A stretch of 64,000 bases of DNA from Hyphomicrobiales bacterium (GCA_022842205.1 JALHQA010000010.1:1-64000), one strand, 5' to 3'. Counted from the stretch's first letter, positions 19,857 to 29,637 are shown. Translations and numbers: made by a program. The notes: generated by a model from the letters alone, not told the origin.

Positions 19857-20710
19857 GCGCGCTCGACGATCTGCCGCCGCTGCGCGATGTTATCCGCCGC
19901 CACGAATTGTCGGCACGCAAAAGCCTCGGCCAGAATTTCCTGCTCGATCTCAATCTTACGGCGCGCATCGCGCGCGCATCCGGCCCGCTCGAAGGCGTCG
20001 ATGTCGTCGAGGTCGGCCCGGGCCCCGGCGGTCTGACACGGGCTTTGCTCGCCCTCGGCGCGCGACGCGTCATCGCCGTCGAGAAGGACGACCGCGCCAT
20101 CGCCGCGCTTGGCGAAGTCTCGCAGCATTATCCGGGACGTCTCGCCGTCATCGCGGGCGACGCACTCGACATCGATCTCGGCTCCTACCGCACGGACGCG
20201 CCGCTCCGCGTCGTCGCCAACCTGCCCTACAACGTCGCGACCGCGCTTCTTGTCGGTTGGCTGACAACCGAGGCATGGCCGCCCTGGTGGCAATCCCTCA
20301 CGCTGATGTTCCAGCGCGAGGTCGCGGAACGCATCGTGGCGAAACCCGGAGACGATGCGTATGGGCGCCTCGGTGTCCTCACCGGGTGGCGCGCGCAGGC
20401 AAGGATCATGTTCGATGTGCCACCGTCGGCCTTCGTGCCGCCGCCGAAGGTCACGTCCTCCATCGTGCATCTCGTGCCGCGTGAAAACCCAGAGCCGTGC
20501 ACCGTCGCCGCGCTCGAAGCCGTCACGCAGGCGGCGTTCGGCCAGCGCCGCAAAATGCTGCGGCAAAGCCTGAAATCCGTCTTTCGCGATCCAGCGGCGG
20601 CCCTTGAATCCGTCGACATCGAACCGACACGCCGCGCCGAGGAAATCGATGTCGCAGGTTTTGCGGCCCTCGCGCGTGCACTTTCGGCAGAACGTGCCGC
20701 AAAAAATTAG
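19853..20710 (+). CDS. rsmA: 16S rRNA (adenine1518-N6/adenine1519-N6)-dimethyltransferase
   Basis: 285 aa SAM-dependent enzyme (KsgA) that dimethylates the two adjacent adenines of the 16S 3' hairpin during 30S maturation. The motifs are SLGQNFLLD, the SAM loop [20 protein letters not shown] and the catalytic NLPYNVAT. Start overlaps the pdxA stop (ATGA). pdxA-rsmA pairing is conserved widely. Its stop overlaps that of the convergent GDPD gene. Confidence 0.97.
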   Translation: MSALDDLPPLRDVIRRHELSARKSLGQNFLLDLNLTARIARASGPLEGVDVVEVGPGPGGLTRALLALGARRVIAVEKDDRAIAALGEVSQHYPGRLAVIAGDALDIDLGSYRTDAPLRVVANLPYNVATALLVGWLTTEAWPPWWQSLTLMFQREVAERIVAKPGDDAYGRLGVLTGWRAQARIMFDVPPSAFVPPPKVTSSIVHLVPRENPEPCTVAALEAVTQAAFGQRRKMLRQSLKSVFRDPAAALESVDIEPTRRAEEIDVAGFAALARALSAERAAKN

Positions 20711-22521
20711 CGCGGGCGGTTGAGAAGTCCCTGCCGTTCGAACAATCGCCGCATGCGCAGGAACGCGACCTCCGGCGCCGTCATTTCCAGCAGCGCTGTC
20801 ACCGTGCGCTTCGCCGCCGCCGGGTCGTCGACGATGACGTTTGTCGCGCCGGCGAGGATGGCATCGGTGATGGCCGTCTCGTTTCCTGCCCCCCAGACAT
20901 GAACCGTGCGGTCGGTATCGGCGATCCGCCGGATCGCCGCAGGGGTCGCGATGCGGATCGCCAGCGAATAGAAATCGACATCCACCGCCAGCATGTTGCC
21001 GAGACCCGTCGAGGCAATGAATCCGGTCTTTATGTCGGAATCGAGCTTCCGTACCTGCGCCAGCAACCCCAGATCCAGTGATGTAATAACGGCGTCGTTC
21101 AGAACACCCTCTTCGCTCAGGATCCGGATCGTCCGGGCCGCGAGGTCCTGCCCGTGGCCATTGTTCTTCACTTCGACATTCAGGCGTATGCGCCCCTTCG
21201 CTGCCCGTGCGAACTCGCCGAGCTGCGGAATTATCGTGCCGCGGAACTCCGGGCCGAACCATGAACCGGCGTCGAGCTGGCGCACCTCGTCGAAGCTCAT
21301 CTCCCACACGGGCCGCGCCACGCCCGCGACGCGGCGGAAATCGGTGTCGTGCACGACAATGACCTGCCCGTCGCTTGTCTCCTGCACATCGACCTCGGCG
21401 AAGTCCGCGCCATCCGCGATCGCGCGCTCGAGCGCCGGCAGCGTGTTTTCCGGCGCGGCCGACGATCCGGCGCGATGGGCGGTCACGTAGAGCGGCCCGT
21501 CGATATCGAATTCTTCAAACGCCCAGACGATCTGCGCCGCCGCGACGAAAGCCAGCACGCCGCAGACGATCCAGAGACCACTTTCCGCGCCTTCAGGCAC
21601 GATTTCCGAAAACCTTTCTTCCGTTCCGGCATCGGCGTAAAGCCCTGCTCCCAACACCGCGAAAGCCGCGCGCGCCAGCCCCGCCGTCAGCGTCGTCAAT
21701 ACTCCCGCGGCAATCGCCAGGATCAACAGCGCCCGCGCTCCGGCGCGCATGGGGTGCGCGGGGTTGAACAGCGTGTCGAACAGCGCTGTGAAGGCGAACG
21801 ACGCCAGCGCCGCAACAGCGAACACGGCGGCCCCGATGACCGCCAGCCGGACCAGAAGTTTCAGGCGTCTGCCGCGCGTCGCCGCCGCCGAGCGGCGCAG
21901 CGCCTCCACGGCGCTGAGCCCGCCGATCACCGCGAAAGGAACGGCCAGAAACCAGCGCAATACCAGCATCACGCCCGCCGCCAGCGCACACGCGGCCACC
22001 GTACCGACCAGCACCACAGCATAGAAGAATTCAGGCGGCTGTGTTGTGACGTAGAAATAGATGTCGCCGCCGCCAAGCCAGAGCGCTTTCGCCATCCATG
22101 CCGCCGCGCCAACCGGAATCAGGAGTAACGCCCCTACGGCAAAGGCGATGCCCGTCAGCGCAAGCAGAGACGGCAATCGCGACGCCAGACGATACGCGCC
22201 GCGCAAAAGCGCCGGCGGCCGACCGCACCGTCCGTCCCATGCGATCAGCGTCAGCCCGCCGAATTCAAGCGCGCGCAGGAATATCGCCGATCCCGTCAAT
22301 ACGAGCGCGGTCATCATGCCTGCCGGAGACAGCAGGAAAGGAAGAAGATCGAAATTCCCGGCGAACGGCTCGCCGGCGCGCGCCACGAGGGCCTGCGACA
22401 GCGCGACCGTCAGCGGATGCAGGACGAGCAGCGAGACGGCGCCGATGCCGGCCGAAAAAACGATCAGCGGCGCAAGGATGCGCAATGCCCATCGCCAGTC
22501 GCTGATCCTGTGCGTCGCCAT
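20707..22521 (-). CDS. Membrane-anchored glycerophosphodiester phosphodiesterase
   Basis: 604 aa in two parts. Residues 1 to about 340 form a multi-helix membrane domain (around eight hydrophobic stretches, e.g. [20 protein letters not shown]), like the membrane domain found on some large GDPD proteins. The C-terminal 260 residues are a GDPD TIM barrel: [38 protein letters not shown] and NVEVKN. The canonical HRG is HRA here, but the catalytic His, Glu, Asp and second His positions appear intact. It would hydrolyse glycerophosphodiesters at the membrane; the side of the membrane is not determined. Confidence 0.85.
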   Translation of the reverse strand: MATHRISDWRWALRILAPLIVFSAGIGAVSLLVLHPLTVALSQALVARAGEPFAGNFDLLPFLLSPAGMMTALVLTGSAIFLRALEFGGLTLIAWDGRCGRPPALLRGAYRLASRLPSLLALTGIAFAVGALLLIPVGAAAWMAKALWLGGGDIYFYVTTQPPEFFYAVVLVGTVAACALAAGVMLVLRWFLAVPFAVIGGLSAVEALRRSAAATRGRRLKLLVRLAVIGAAVFAVAALASFAFTALFDTLFNPAHPMRAGARALLILAIAAGVLTTLTAGLARAAFAVLGAGLYADAGTEERFSEIVPEGAESGLWIVCGVLAFVAAAQIVWAFEEFDIDGPLYVTAHRAGSSAAPENTLPALERAIADGADFAEVDVQETSDGQVIVVHDTDFRRVAGVARPVWEMSFDEVRQLDAGSWFGPEFRGTIIPQLGEFARAAKGRIRLNVEVKNNGHGQDLAARTIRILSEEGVLNDAVITSLDLGLLAQVRKLDSDIKTGFIASTGLGNMLAVDVDFYSLAIRIATPAAIRRIADTDRTVHVWGAGNETAITDAILAGATNVIVDDPAAAKRTVTALLEMTAPEVAFLRMRRLFERQGLLNRPR

Positions 22522-22626
22522 GTCCGGCCTTTCCGCGGCGATCCTAGAACGAGGAAAGTTTACGGAACATGGCTGTGATCGTTCGCTCCGGGCAACCCGA
22601 AGCGTGGCGCGGGCGTTGTCCTGCCA

Positions 22627-23730
22627 ATGGATGCACTTCGCCTGCTCAGCCGTCTTTCGGCCGCCGTCATCGGCGGCACTCTTTTAGTGAAGGCCCTTCG
22701 AACGCCGGGTGATCGCGCTGCGGCGCGCGCGCCCGCGCCGGCGTCGATACCTGCCGGCAACCCGGAGCGGCCCGAGGAGGTCATCGCGGCCGACCATGCC
22801 GCTGGCCGGGGCGCCGCCCGGCCCTGGGAGATTCCGCTGGCGGGCTGGAAAGCGATCCTCAAACGCACCTACCACGAATTTTCGGCCGACCGCGTCATGG
22901 CCGTCGCGGCCGGAGTCACGTTCTATGCGCTGCTCGCTGTGTTTCCGGCCATTGCCGCCTTTGTATCGCTCTATGGATTGGTTGCCGACGGCGCGACACT
23001 GGTGGACCACGTCACCACCCTTGACGGCGTTGTTCCCCAGGGCGGCATCGCGATCGTGTCCGAACAGTTGGGACGGCTGACGCAGGGCAATCAGGCCGCG
23101 CTTGGTCTCGGCTTCCTCTTCAGCCTCGGGCTCGCGCTGTGGAGCGCAAACGCCGGGGTCAAGGCAGTCTTCGACGCTCTCAACGTCGCTTACGGCGAGA
23201 CCGAAAAGCGCGGGTTCTTCCGCCTCAATCTCATCTCGCTCGTCTTCACCGCCGGTGCGCTGATGTTCCTGCTCCTTGGCCTGGGTGCCACCGCCGCGGT
23301 GCCGATCGCTCTTGCCTGGTCCGGTCTCGATGGCATCGGCACGTCTCTCATTGCCGCTCTCAGGTGGCCCGCCGTTTCTATCGTCGCGATTCTGGCGTTG
23401 TCCATACTTTACAGGTTTGCTCCGAGCCGTGCCGACGCGAGATGGGAGTGGATCACGCCTGGCAGCCTCTTTGCTGGAATCACATGGGTTCTGATGTCGG
23501 TTGGTTTTTCGTGGTACGCGGCAAACTTCGCCGCCTACAACGAAACCTACGGCACGCTCGGTGCCGCCATCGGCCTCATGACCTGGATGTGGCTGTCGTC
23601 CGCGATCGTCTTGTTCGGCGCTGAACTCAACGCGGAAACGGAGCGCCAAACGGCGAAGGACTCGACCACCGGGCCGCCTCGCCCCCGCGGCATGCGCGGC
23701 GCAGTCGTCGCCGACGACGTGGCCTCGTGA
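22627..23730 (+). CDS. YihY/BrkB (UPF0761) family membrane protein
   Basis: 367 aa. After a poorly conserved 75-residue N-terminal extension the family core starts at KAILKRTYHEFSADRVM, followed by AAGVTFYALLAVFPAIAAFVS and five more membrane segments; the ITPGSLFAGITWVL and YNETYGTLGAAIGLMTWMW segments are characteristic. Despite older annotation as ribonuclease BN, these are integral membrane proteins of unsettled function. Ends immediately before the convergent gmk stop. Confidence 0.88.
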   Translation: MDALRLLSRLSAAVIGGTLLVKALRTPGDRAAARAPAPASIPAGNPERPEEVIAADHAAGRGAARPWEIPLAGWKAILKRTYHEFSADRVMAVAAGVTFYALLAVFPAIAAFVSLYGLVADGATLVDHVTTLDGVVPQGGIAIVSEQLGRLTQGNQAALGLGFLFSLGLALWSANAGVKAVFDALNVAYGETEKRGFFRLNLISLVFTAGALMFLLLGLGATAAVPIALAWSGLDGIGTSLIAALRWPAVSIVAILALSILYRFAPSRADARWEWITPGSLFAGITWVLMSVGFSWYAANFAAYNETYGTLGAAIGLMTWMWLSSAIVLFGAELNAETERQTAKDSTTGPPRPRGMRGAVVADDVAS

Positions 23731-24384
23731 TCAGGTCACGCTTTGCAGATCGGCAAGCAGGCCGTCGACGAAGGCCTGCACGTCTTCAGGCTGCACGCGC
23801 TTCAGCCGCTCGCTTTGCAGGATGGAGCGCAGCCTCAGGAAACTTTTTTCGAGATCGCGATTCACCAGCACGTAGTCATATTCGGTCCAGTGCGGAATTT
23901 CCTCGGCCGCATTGCGCAGCCGGCGGATAATGACATCCGGCGGATCTTCAGCACGGCGCTCCAGGCGCGCTTTCAGTTCAGCGGCGGAGGGTGGCAACAC
24001 GAACACCGTCACGACATCCGGTGCCAGCGCGCTGGATTTCAGTTGCTGTGTCCCCTGCCAGTCGATGTCGAACAGAACATCCTTCCCGGCGGCGAGCGCC
24101 GCGTCCACCGGTTCCTTCGGCGTTCCGTAGCAGTTGCCGTGCACCGTGGCCCATTCGAGAAGGTCACCCGCATCGCGCATGCGGTCGAACTTCCGCTGGT
24201 CGATGAACTGGTAATGCACGCCGTCGATCTCGCTCGGCCGCCGCGGGCGCGTCGTTACCGAGATCGAAAGAACGACGTCTTCTTCTTTCTCGAGGAGATT
24301 GCGCGTCAGCGTCGTCTTGCCCGCGCCGGACGGCGAAGACACAACAAGCATGATGCCTCTGCGGTCGATCTCGGCGTTGCTCAT
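23731..24384 (-). CDS. gmk: Guanylate kinase
   Basis: 217 aa. Converts GMP and ATP to GDP and ADP. P-loop SSPSGAGKTTLTRNLL at about residues 16-31, GMP-binding TTRPRRPSEIDGVHY, and the DIDWQGTQQLK Walker B region. Start overlaps the yicC stop (ATGA), so it is translated with yicC and mltG upstream. Not near rpoZ/spoT as in enterobacteria; this mltG-yicC-gmk order is usual in alphaproteobacteria. Confidence 0.97.
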   Translation of the reverse strand: MSNAEIDRRGIMLVVSSPSGAGKTTLTRNLLEKEEDVVLSISVTTRPRRPSEIDGVHYQFIDQRKFDRMRDAGDLLEWATVHGNCYGTPKEPVDAALAAGKDVLFDIDWQGTQQLKSSALAPDVVTVFVLPPSAAELKARLERRAEDPPDVIIRRLRNAAEEIPHWTEYDYVLVNRDLEKSFLRLRSILQSERLKRVQPEDVQAFVDGLLADLQSVT

Positions 24385-25268
24385 TCGACGTTCTGAACCT
24401 GTTCGCGAAACTGCTCGATCACGGATTTAAGCTCGAGAGCCGTGGCCGTGAGCGAGACATGGTTCGATTTCGAGGCCAGCGTGTTCGACTCGCGACCGAA
24501 TTCCTGACACAGGAAATCCAGCCTTCGGCCCACCGCCTTGCCTTCCTTCAGAAGATCGCGCGCGGCCGCGACATGCGCGTACAGACGGTCTATCTCCTCG
24601 CGCACATCGGCCTTCGTCGCCAGAAGAATGGCTTCCTGATGCAGCCGGTCGGCGTCCAGCATCGGCACCGCGCCGACCAGCGCCTGCACCTGCTCGGTCA
24701 GCCGCGCACGGATCGCCTCGGGCGTGCGGGCCGGATGTACCTCGACCTGTTTCGTCAGCTTTTCGATCGTATCGAGCCGCTCGCGCAGAATGCGCTCCAG
24801 CGCATCGCCCTCGCCGCGGCGCGCCGCCACAAGCTGGTCGAGCGCAACCGCAAGCGAAGCCAGCATGGCCTTGCGCTCGGCGTCCTTTGCCGCCTCGTCC
24901 GTTTCCGGCTCCACGACCTCGACCACGCCCTTCACGGCCAGAAGTCCATCCAGCGACGGCGGAGTGGCTTCGACGCGGCTTTTCAGCACGCCGAGCGCCG
25001 CCACCAGCGATTCGAGAACCGGCTCGTTGATCTTCACGACCGGCAGCGCGCCCTCGCGTGTCACGGTCAGAGTGGCGTTGCAGGTGCCGCGCACAAGGCG
25101 CGCCGCGGTGTCGGCGCGGGCCTCCGCCTCCAGCGCATCCATTCCAGGCGGCACCCGGACGCGCACGTCGAGGCCTCGCGCGTTCACCGTCTTGATCTCC
25201 CAGGCCCAGCGTACGCCCGCCAACGCGCCGTCGGCGCGAGCGAAGCCCGTCATGCTTGAGAGACTCAT
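24381..25268 (-). CDS. YicC family endoribonuclease
   Basis: 295 aa with the YicC N-terminal opening MSLSSMTGFARADG and the C-terminal DUF1732 ending, where GKAVGRRLDFLCQEFGRE and NTLASKSN are highly conserved. E. coli YicC was reported as an endoribonuclease that takes part in sRNA turnover; function here is inferred from family. Overlaps gmk by 4 nt and lies downstream of mltG with a repeat-filled 234-nt gap. Confidence 0.92.
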   Translation of the reverse strand: MSLSSMTGFARADGALAGVRWAWEIKTVNARGLDVRVRVPPGMDALEAEARADTAARLVRGTCNATLTVTREGALPVVKINEPVLESLVAALGVLKSRVEATPPSLDGLLAVKGVVEVVEPETDEAAKDAERKAMLASLAVALDQLVAARRGEGDALERILRERLDTIEKLTKQVEVHPARTPEAIRARLTEQVQALVGAVPMLDADRLHQEAILLATKADVREEIDRLYAHVAAARDLLKEGKAVGRRLDFLCQEFGRESNTLASKSNHVSLTATALELKSVIEQFREQVQNVE

Positions 25269-25343
25269 GAATGTGCCTGTGAAACCGGAATGAACAAAAG
25301 GTGGCGCGCACCATAACGGGGCGCCGGGGAAGGCTCAACTCTT

Positions 25344-25490
25344 ACCCTCTCCCGCTTGCGGGAGAGGACGACTCGAAGGCCGGAAGGCTTTCGAGCGAGG
25401 AGAGGGGAGAGCCACAGAAGCAGAGTTTCTCGTTGTCCCCGCACCTGCAGCGCTTCGCGCTCTCGGCCTCTCCGTCAACGGGAGAGGCTA
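25344..25490. repeat. Intergenic palindromic repeat (CTCTCCC family) between mltG and yicC
   Basis: Hairpin CCTCTCCCGC / GCGGGAGAGG (25346-25355 with 25358-25367), then ACGACTCGAAGGCCGGAAGGCTTTCGAG-type inner palindrome and a closing GCCTCTCC / GGAGAGGC pair (25466-25473 with 25481-25488). Same modular layout as the element at 29638-29766. It fills the gap between mltG stop and yicC start and may act on transcript level or stability of the downstream genes. Confidence 0.7.
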
Positions 25491-25502
25491 AATCGGTACA
25501 CT

Positions 25503-27005
25503 CTAATTGCTTGGAGCCGCGCCGTCGGCCGGCAGCGCATCGACCGGCGCCCGGTCGGCCTCCGCCCGCTCCATTGCGCGCCAGCGCGCCACATTGGCGT
25601 TGTGCTCCGCCAGTGTCGTCGCAAAAGCGTGCCCGCCCGATCCGTCGGCGACGAAATAGAGATCCTTTGTCGTCGCCGGGTTCGCCACTGCCTCAAGCGA
25701 GGCCTTGCCGGGATTGGCGATCGGACCCGGCGGAAGGCCCGGAATGGTGTAGGTGTTGTAGGGAGTCGGCTTGGTGATCTCGCTTCTGAGGATCGGGCGT
25801 CCAAGCGTTCCGTTGCCCTGCACAAGTCCGTAAATGATCGTCGGATCGGACTGCAGGCGCATTTTCTTGTTCAGACGGTTCACGAACACCGACGCCACGC
25901 GCGGCCGCTCGCTCGCAATTCCCGTTTCCTTTTCGACGATGGAAGCGAGAGTTACCAGTTCCTGCGGCGTCTTTACAGGTACGGACGTGTTGCGCTTTGC
26001 CCAGATCTCGTCGAGCGCTTTCTTGTGCGCGGCGGCCATGCGCTGCAAAAGCGCCTCGCGGTCCGCGCCGCGCGTTACCTGATAGGTTTCCGGCAGCAGC
26101 GATCCTTCGGGCGGAATTTCGCGCACGGTCCCGGAAAGTATGGTCTCGCTCAGCAGCCGGTTCACGATCTGCTTGGAGGTCAGCCCTTCCGGAATCGTCA
26201 CGCTGTGTTCGACGACATCGCCCTTGGCCATCATGTCCATGATCTGGCGCATGCTGGCATGCGCCGGAATGCGGTATTCGCCCGCCTGCAGCTTGCCGCG
26301 ATTGCCGGTCAGCTGGGTCGCGACGACGAACAGCTTGGAACTGTCGATGGCGCCCGCCTCCGACAGCTTTTCCGAAATATCCCGGGGGCCGGAACCGCGC
26401 GGGATCGCGATGTCGGTTTCCGCCTGCAGCGGTCCGGGGGCATCGTATTCCCGCATGCCGTAGTTCACCGCCACCAGAGAACCAAGCATCGCGACCACGA
26501 GAATCGTCAGCGCCGCGTTGGCGCCGGCTATGAACGGCGTGCGCGAACGCTCGGAACGGCTCATCGGTTTTCTGCCCTTTTTCGTGTTCGGCGGCGGGGG
26601 CGGCGGAGGAGGAGGCGGTGCAGCCGCCTGCTTCCGGCGGAACCAGCCGGTTTTCATTGGTGGCGGTTCGGATGCCGGACGCGTAAGCTGCAGGGGTTCC
26701 TGCTCGACATCCGGCCCGGCCGCAGAATGCGGCGCACGTTCAGGTCCGCTCGCCTGCCGGGCCTCCTGGCGATAGCTCTGCACAAGATCGCGCAGCGGCG
26801 TGGTGTCGTCCGAAATCTCCTCGGCGTCCGGCGGAATGATTTCCGGCTCGATGATGTCGTCGCGGAAAGGATCGCGCGGCGGAGAATACGACGCGAAAGG
26901 ATCGCGCGGCCGTTCTTCGAAAAACTCCGGCTCGTCGGCCGCTCCCGGGTGCGGCGGCTGCAGCGGCGGATCTTTTCTTTCCGGCGGATCGCTATCCGAA
27001 ATCAT
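25503..27005 (-). CDS. mltG: Endolytic murein transglycosylase MltG
   Basis: 500 aa. Cleaves nascent glycan strands and so sets their length. A long acidic, proline-rich cytoplasmic extension (residues 1-157, with ten consecutive prolines at 130-139) precedes one membrane helix (158-180) and the periplasmic YceG domain. The catalytic Glu is E358 in ASIVEKETG; the LQSDPTIIYGL and NTYTIPGLPPGPIANPG motifs are intact. E. coli MltG has a short cytoplasmic tail, so the extension adds about 150 residues. Lies 77 nt after fabF. Confidence 0.93.
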   Translation of the reverse strand: MISDSDPPERKDPPLQPPHPGAADEPEFFEERPRDPFASYSPPRDPFRDDIIEPEIIPPDAEEISDDTTPLRDLVQSYRQEARQASGPERAPHSAAGPDVEQEPLQLTRPASEPPPMKTGWFRRKQAAAPPPPPPPPPPNTKKGRKPMSRSERSRTPFIAGANAALTILVVAMLGSLVAVNYGMREYDAPGPLQAETDIAIPRGSGPRDISEKLSEAGAIDSSKLFVVATQLTGNRGKLQAGEYRIPAHASMRQIMDMMAKGDVVEHSVTIPEGLTSKQIVNRLLSETILSGTVREIPPEGSLLPETYQVTRGADREALLQRMAAAHKKALDEIWAKRNTSVPVKTPQELVTLASIVEKETGIASERPRVASVFVNRLNKKMRLQSDPTIIYGLVQGNGTLGRPILRSEITKPTPYNTYTIPGLPPGPIANPGKASLEAVANPATTKDLYFVADGSGGHAFATTLAEHNANVARWRAMERAEADRAPVDALPADGAAPSN

Positions 27006-27082
27006 CCGGCGAACCTCTTCTGCGAATCCTTACGACCCGCTCGCGCGGATCATGACAACGAATTGCGGCAAAAGGCGAACGC

Positions 27083-28345
27083 TTAATCCACCCTGCGGAA
27101 GATGAGGCTGGCGTTCGTCCCGCCGAAACCAAACGAGTTCGACAGCACCGTGTTGATCTCGCGCTCGCGCTTCACGAGCGGCACCAGATCGAGCGGCGTA
27201 TCGACGGACGGATTGTCGAGATTGAGCGTCGGCGGAGCCACGTTGTCGCGCATCGCGAACAGCGAGAAGATGGCCTCGACCGCGCCGGCGGCGCCGAGCA
27301 GGTGGCCGACGGCCGATTTGGTCGACGACATCGAGATCTTGCCCGCGGCATTGCCGACAAGGCGCTCGACCGCCTTCAGTTCGATCTCGTCGCCGAGCGG
27401 CGTCGATGTGCCGTGGGCGTTGATATAGTCGAGCTCGGACGGATCAATGCCGGCGCGCTTGATGGCGGCGCTCATGGCGCGGAACGCGCCGTCGCCGTCC
27501 TCGGACGGTGCGGTGACATGGTAGGCGTCGCCCGACATGCCGTAGCCGATCACTTCGCCGTAGATCTTCGCGCCGCGCGCCTTGGCGTGCTCGTATTCCT
27601 CGAGCACCACCACGCCGGCGCCCTCGCCCATCACGAAGCCGTCGCGGTCCTTGTCGTAGGGACGCGAGGCCTTCTCGGGCGTATCGTTGAAGCCGGTCGA
27701 GAGCGCGCGGCAGGCGCAGAACCCGGCAAAGCCGAGCCGCGTGATCGAGGCTTCCGCCCCGCCCGCCACCATGACGTCCGCATCGCCGAGCGCGACGAGC
27801 CGCGCCGCGTCGCCGATCGCATGCGCGCCGGTCGAGCAGGCTGTAACGACGGACGAGTTCGGTCCCTTCAGCTGATGCTTGATCGACACATAACCGGAAG
27901 CGAGGTTGATCAAGAGGCCGGGAATGAAATACGGGCCCATCCGGCGCGGGCCCTTCTCGACGATGAGCTGCGAGCCCTCGTCGAGCTGTTTGATGCCGCC
28001 GATGCCCGAGCCGATATAGGTGCCGGCCGCGATCTGCTTTTCGTAGGTGTCGAAGCTCAGGCCGCTGTCGGCGATGGCCTGGTCGGCCGCCGCGACGGCA
28101 AAAACGATGAAATTGTCGACGCGGCGCTGGTCCTTCGGGTCCATCCACTGGTCGGGATTGAATGTGCCGTCGGTGCCGTCGCCGCGCGTGACGGTGCAGG
28201 CGATCTTGGACGGCAGGTCGCTGACGTCGAAATGCTCGATCCTCGACGCGCCGCTCTTGCCTTCCAGCAGGCGCTGCCAGGTAAGTTCCGCGCCGTTCGC
28301 AAGCGGCGAAACCATACCGATGCCGGTGACGACGACCCTTCTCAT
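27083..28345 (-). CDS. fabF: Beta-ketoacyl-ACP synthase II
   Basis: 420 aa. Condenses malonyl-ACP with acyl-ACP in fatty acid elongation. The Cys-His-His triad is C170 (VTACSTGAH), H312 (NAHGTSTPLGD) and H349 (SAVGHLLGAAG). Starts MRRVVVTGIGMVSPL. It follows acpP, from which it is separated by a 78-nt gap with a terminator-like hairpin (28368-28383), so its expression may be set below that of acpP. Confidence 0.97.
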   Translation of the reverse strand: MRRVVVTGIGMVSPLANGAELTWQRLLEGKSGASRIEHFDVSDLPSKIACTVTRGDGTDGTFNPDQWMDPKDQRRVDNFIVFAVAAADQAIADSGLSFDTYEKQIAAGTYIGSGIGGIKQLDEGSQLIVEKGPRRMGPYFIPGLLINLASGYVSIKHQLKGPNSSVVTACSTGAHAIGDAARLVALGDADVMVAGGAEASITRLGFAGFCACRALSTGFNDTPEKASRPYDKDRDGFVMGEGAGVVVLEEYEHAKARGAKIYGEVIGYGMSGDAYHVTAPSEDGDGAFRAMSAAIKRAGIDPSELDYINAHGTSTPLGDEIELKAVERLVGNAAGKISMSSTKSAVGHLLGAAGAVEAIFSLFAMRDNVAPPTLNLDNPSVDTPLDLVPLVKREREINTVLSNSFGFGGTNASLIFRRVD

Positions 28346-28367
28346 GCCTGCTCCTCAGCGTGGAAAA

Positions 28368-28383
28368 CGCCCCCGTGGGGGCG
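28368..28383 (-). terminator. Intercistronic hairpin between acpP and fabF
   Basis: Inverted repeat CGCCCCC / GGGGGCG, preceded by AAG and followed by TTTTCC on the minus strand. It lies 40 nt past the acpP stop and 22 nt before the fabF ATG. It probably stops or stabilises most acpP transcripts and lets a fraction read into fabF. Confidence 0.6.
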
Positions 28384-28423
28384 CTTCGCATTCATATAAA
28401 AACGTGCACGCCGGCCGGAAGGT

Positions 28424-28660
28424 TCAGGCGGCGTTCTTTTCCAGGAACTTGGTGGCGTCGCCGACGGTCAGGATCGTTTCCGCGGCATCGTCCGGGATTT
28501 CCACACCGAACTCTTCTTCGAACGCCATCACGAGCTCGACCGTATCGAGGCTGTCCGCGCCCAGATCGTCGATGAAGCTGGCCTTTTCCGTGACCTTGTC
28601 GGCATCAACGCCAAGATGCTCGATCACGATTTTCTTTACCCGTTCAGCAATGTCGCTCAT
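28424..28660 (-). CDS. acpP: Acyl carrier protein
   Basis: 78 aa acidic helical protein. S37 in the [10 protein letters not shown] motif receives the 4'-phosphopantetheine arm. [17 protein letters not shown] start preceded by GAGGGA. It carries acyl chains for FabD, FabG and FabF encoded around it. It is separated from fabG by 161 nt with a terminator candidate, and from fabF by another hairpin, so it looks like an independently boosted unit. Confidence 0.98.
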   Translation of the reverse strand: MSDIAERVKKIVIEHLGVDADKVTEKASFIDDLGADSLDTVELVMAFEEEFGVEIPDDAAETILTVGDATKFLEKNAA

Positions 28661-28796
28661 CGCTCGGTCCCTCGATACTAAATGTTGAAAATATGGCCCC
28701 GAAGAACCGCTTCATCCAGTTGTTAGCGGCTACCTCCCCCCGGGGTGATGGGGTCGATTAGCACACTAAATCCGCGTTGACCACAAGCCACGATAA

Positions 28797-28814
28797 CCCT
28801 GCCGCAAGGGCGGG
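28797..28814 (-). terminator. Terminator candidate after fabG
   Basis: 7-bp stem CCCTGCC / GGGCGGG (one G-T pair) with GCAA loop on the plus strand; on the minus strand it is followed by TTATCG. It begins 8 nt past the fabG stop. Weak T-tract, so moderate confidence. Confidence 0.45.
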
Positions 28815-28821
28815 GAATCGC

Positions 28822-29559
28822 TCAGATCATAGCCATTCCGCCATTCACATGGATAGTCTGGCCCGTCACGTATCCGGCCTCGTCGGAGGCGAGATAAACG
28901 GCCGCCGCGGCGACGTCCGCGCCGGTCCCCAGCCGCCCGGCGGGCACCCGGCCGATGATGGCCTCTTTCTGCTTGTCGTCCAGCGCATGGGTCATCGGGG
29001 TCTCGATGAATCCGGGCGCGATCGTGTTCACGGTCACATTCCGGCTGGCGATTTCCTGCGCCAGCGCCTTCGACATGCCAATCAGGCCGGCCTTGGAGGC
29101 GGCATAATTGCCCTGTCCCGGATTGCCGGTCACGCCCACCACCGAGGTGATGCCGATCAGGCGGCCCGCCCGCTGCTTCATCATGCCCCGGAGGGCCGAG
29201 CGGTAGAGCCGGAAACCGGCCGTAAGGTTCACGGCCAGAACCTCGTCCCATTCCTCGTTCTTCATCCGCATGAACAGGTTGTCGCGGGTGATGCCGGCAT
29301 TGTGGACAAGAATGTCGAGCCCGCCGAGCGCGGCCTCCGCCTGCCCCACGAGCGCATCCACCTGCGCCGTGTCGGAGAGGTTGCAGACCACGACATGCGC
29401 CCGCTCCTTCAGCTCGCCCTGAAGCGCCTCCAGCGCGTCCTTGCGGGTGCCGGACAGCGCCACGGCCGCGCCCTGCACGTGCAGCGCCCGGGCGATGTCG
29501 CCGCCGATGCCGCCCGAAGCGCCGGTGACGAGGGCGCGTTTGCCTGAAAGGTTGAACAT
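28822..29559 (-). CDS. fabG: 3-oxoacyl-ACP reductase
   Basis: 245 aa short-chain dehydrogenase that reduces beta-ketoacyl-ACP with NADPH. NADPH loop TGASGGIGG (12-20), NAG (88-90), and catalytic S139, Y152, K156 (YAASK). AGGAGA lies 7 nt before the ATG at 29559, which sets the start; the frame is open further upstream through a repeat element and that part is not coding. fabD lies upstream in the same direction with a 204-nt gap of palindromic repeats. Confidence 0.97.
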   Translation of the reverse strand: MFNLSGKRALVTGASGGIGGDIARALHVQGAAVALSGTRKDALEALQGELKERAHVVVCNLSDTAQVDALVGQAEAALGGLDILVHNAGITRDNLFMRMKNEEWDEVLAVNLTAGFRLYRSALRGMMKQRAGRLIGITSVVGVTGNPGQGNYAASKAGLIGMSKALAQEIASRNVTVNTIAPGFIETPMTHALDDKQKEAIIGRVPAGRLGTGADVAAAAVYLASDEAGYVTGQTIHVNGGMAMI

Positions 29560-29576
29560 GAACGTCTCCTGTTCCC

Positions 29577-29625
29577 CGGCCTCATCCTGAGGAGCGCCGG
29601 AGACGCGTCTCGAAGGATGGGCCAA
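29577..29625. repeat. Intergenic palindromic repeat (CCTCATCCTGAGGAG family), single unit
   Basis: CCTCATCCTGAGGAGCGCCGG followed by GTCTCGAAGGATGGGCC, here a single short unit in the fabG 5' region. The same blocks form a two-unit inverted element at 33702-33803. Such dispersed units are common in Bradyrhizobium-type genomes. Confidence 0.7.
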
Positions 29626-29637
29626 AAATTCAAATCC

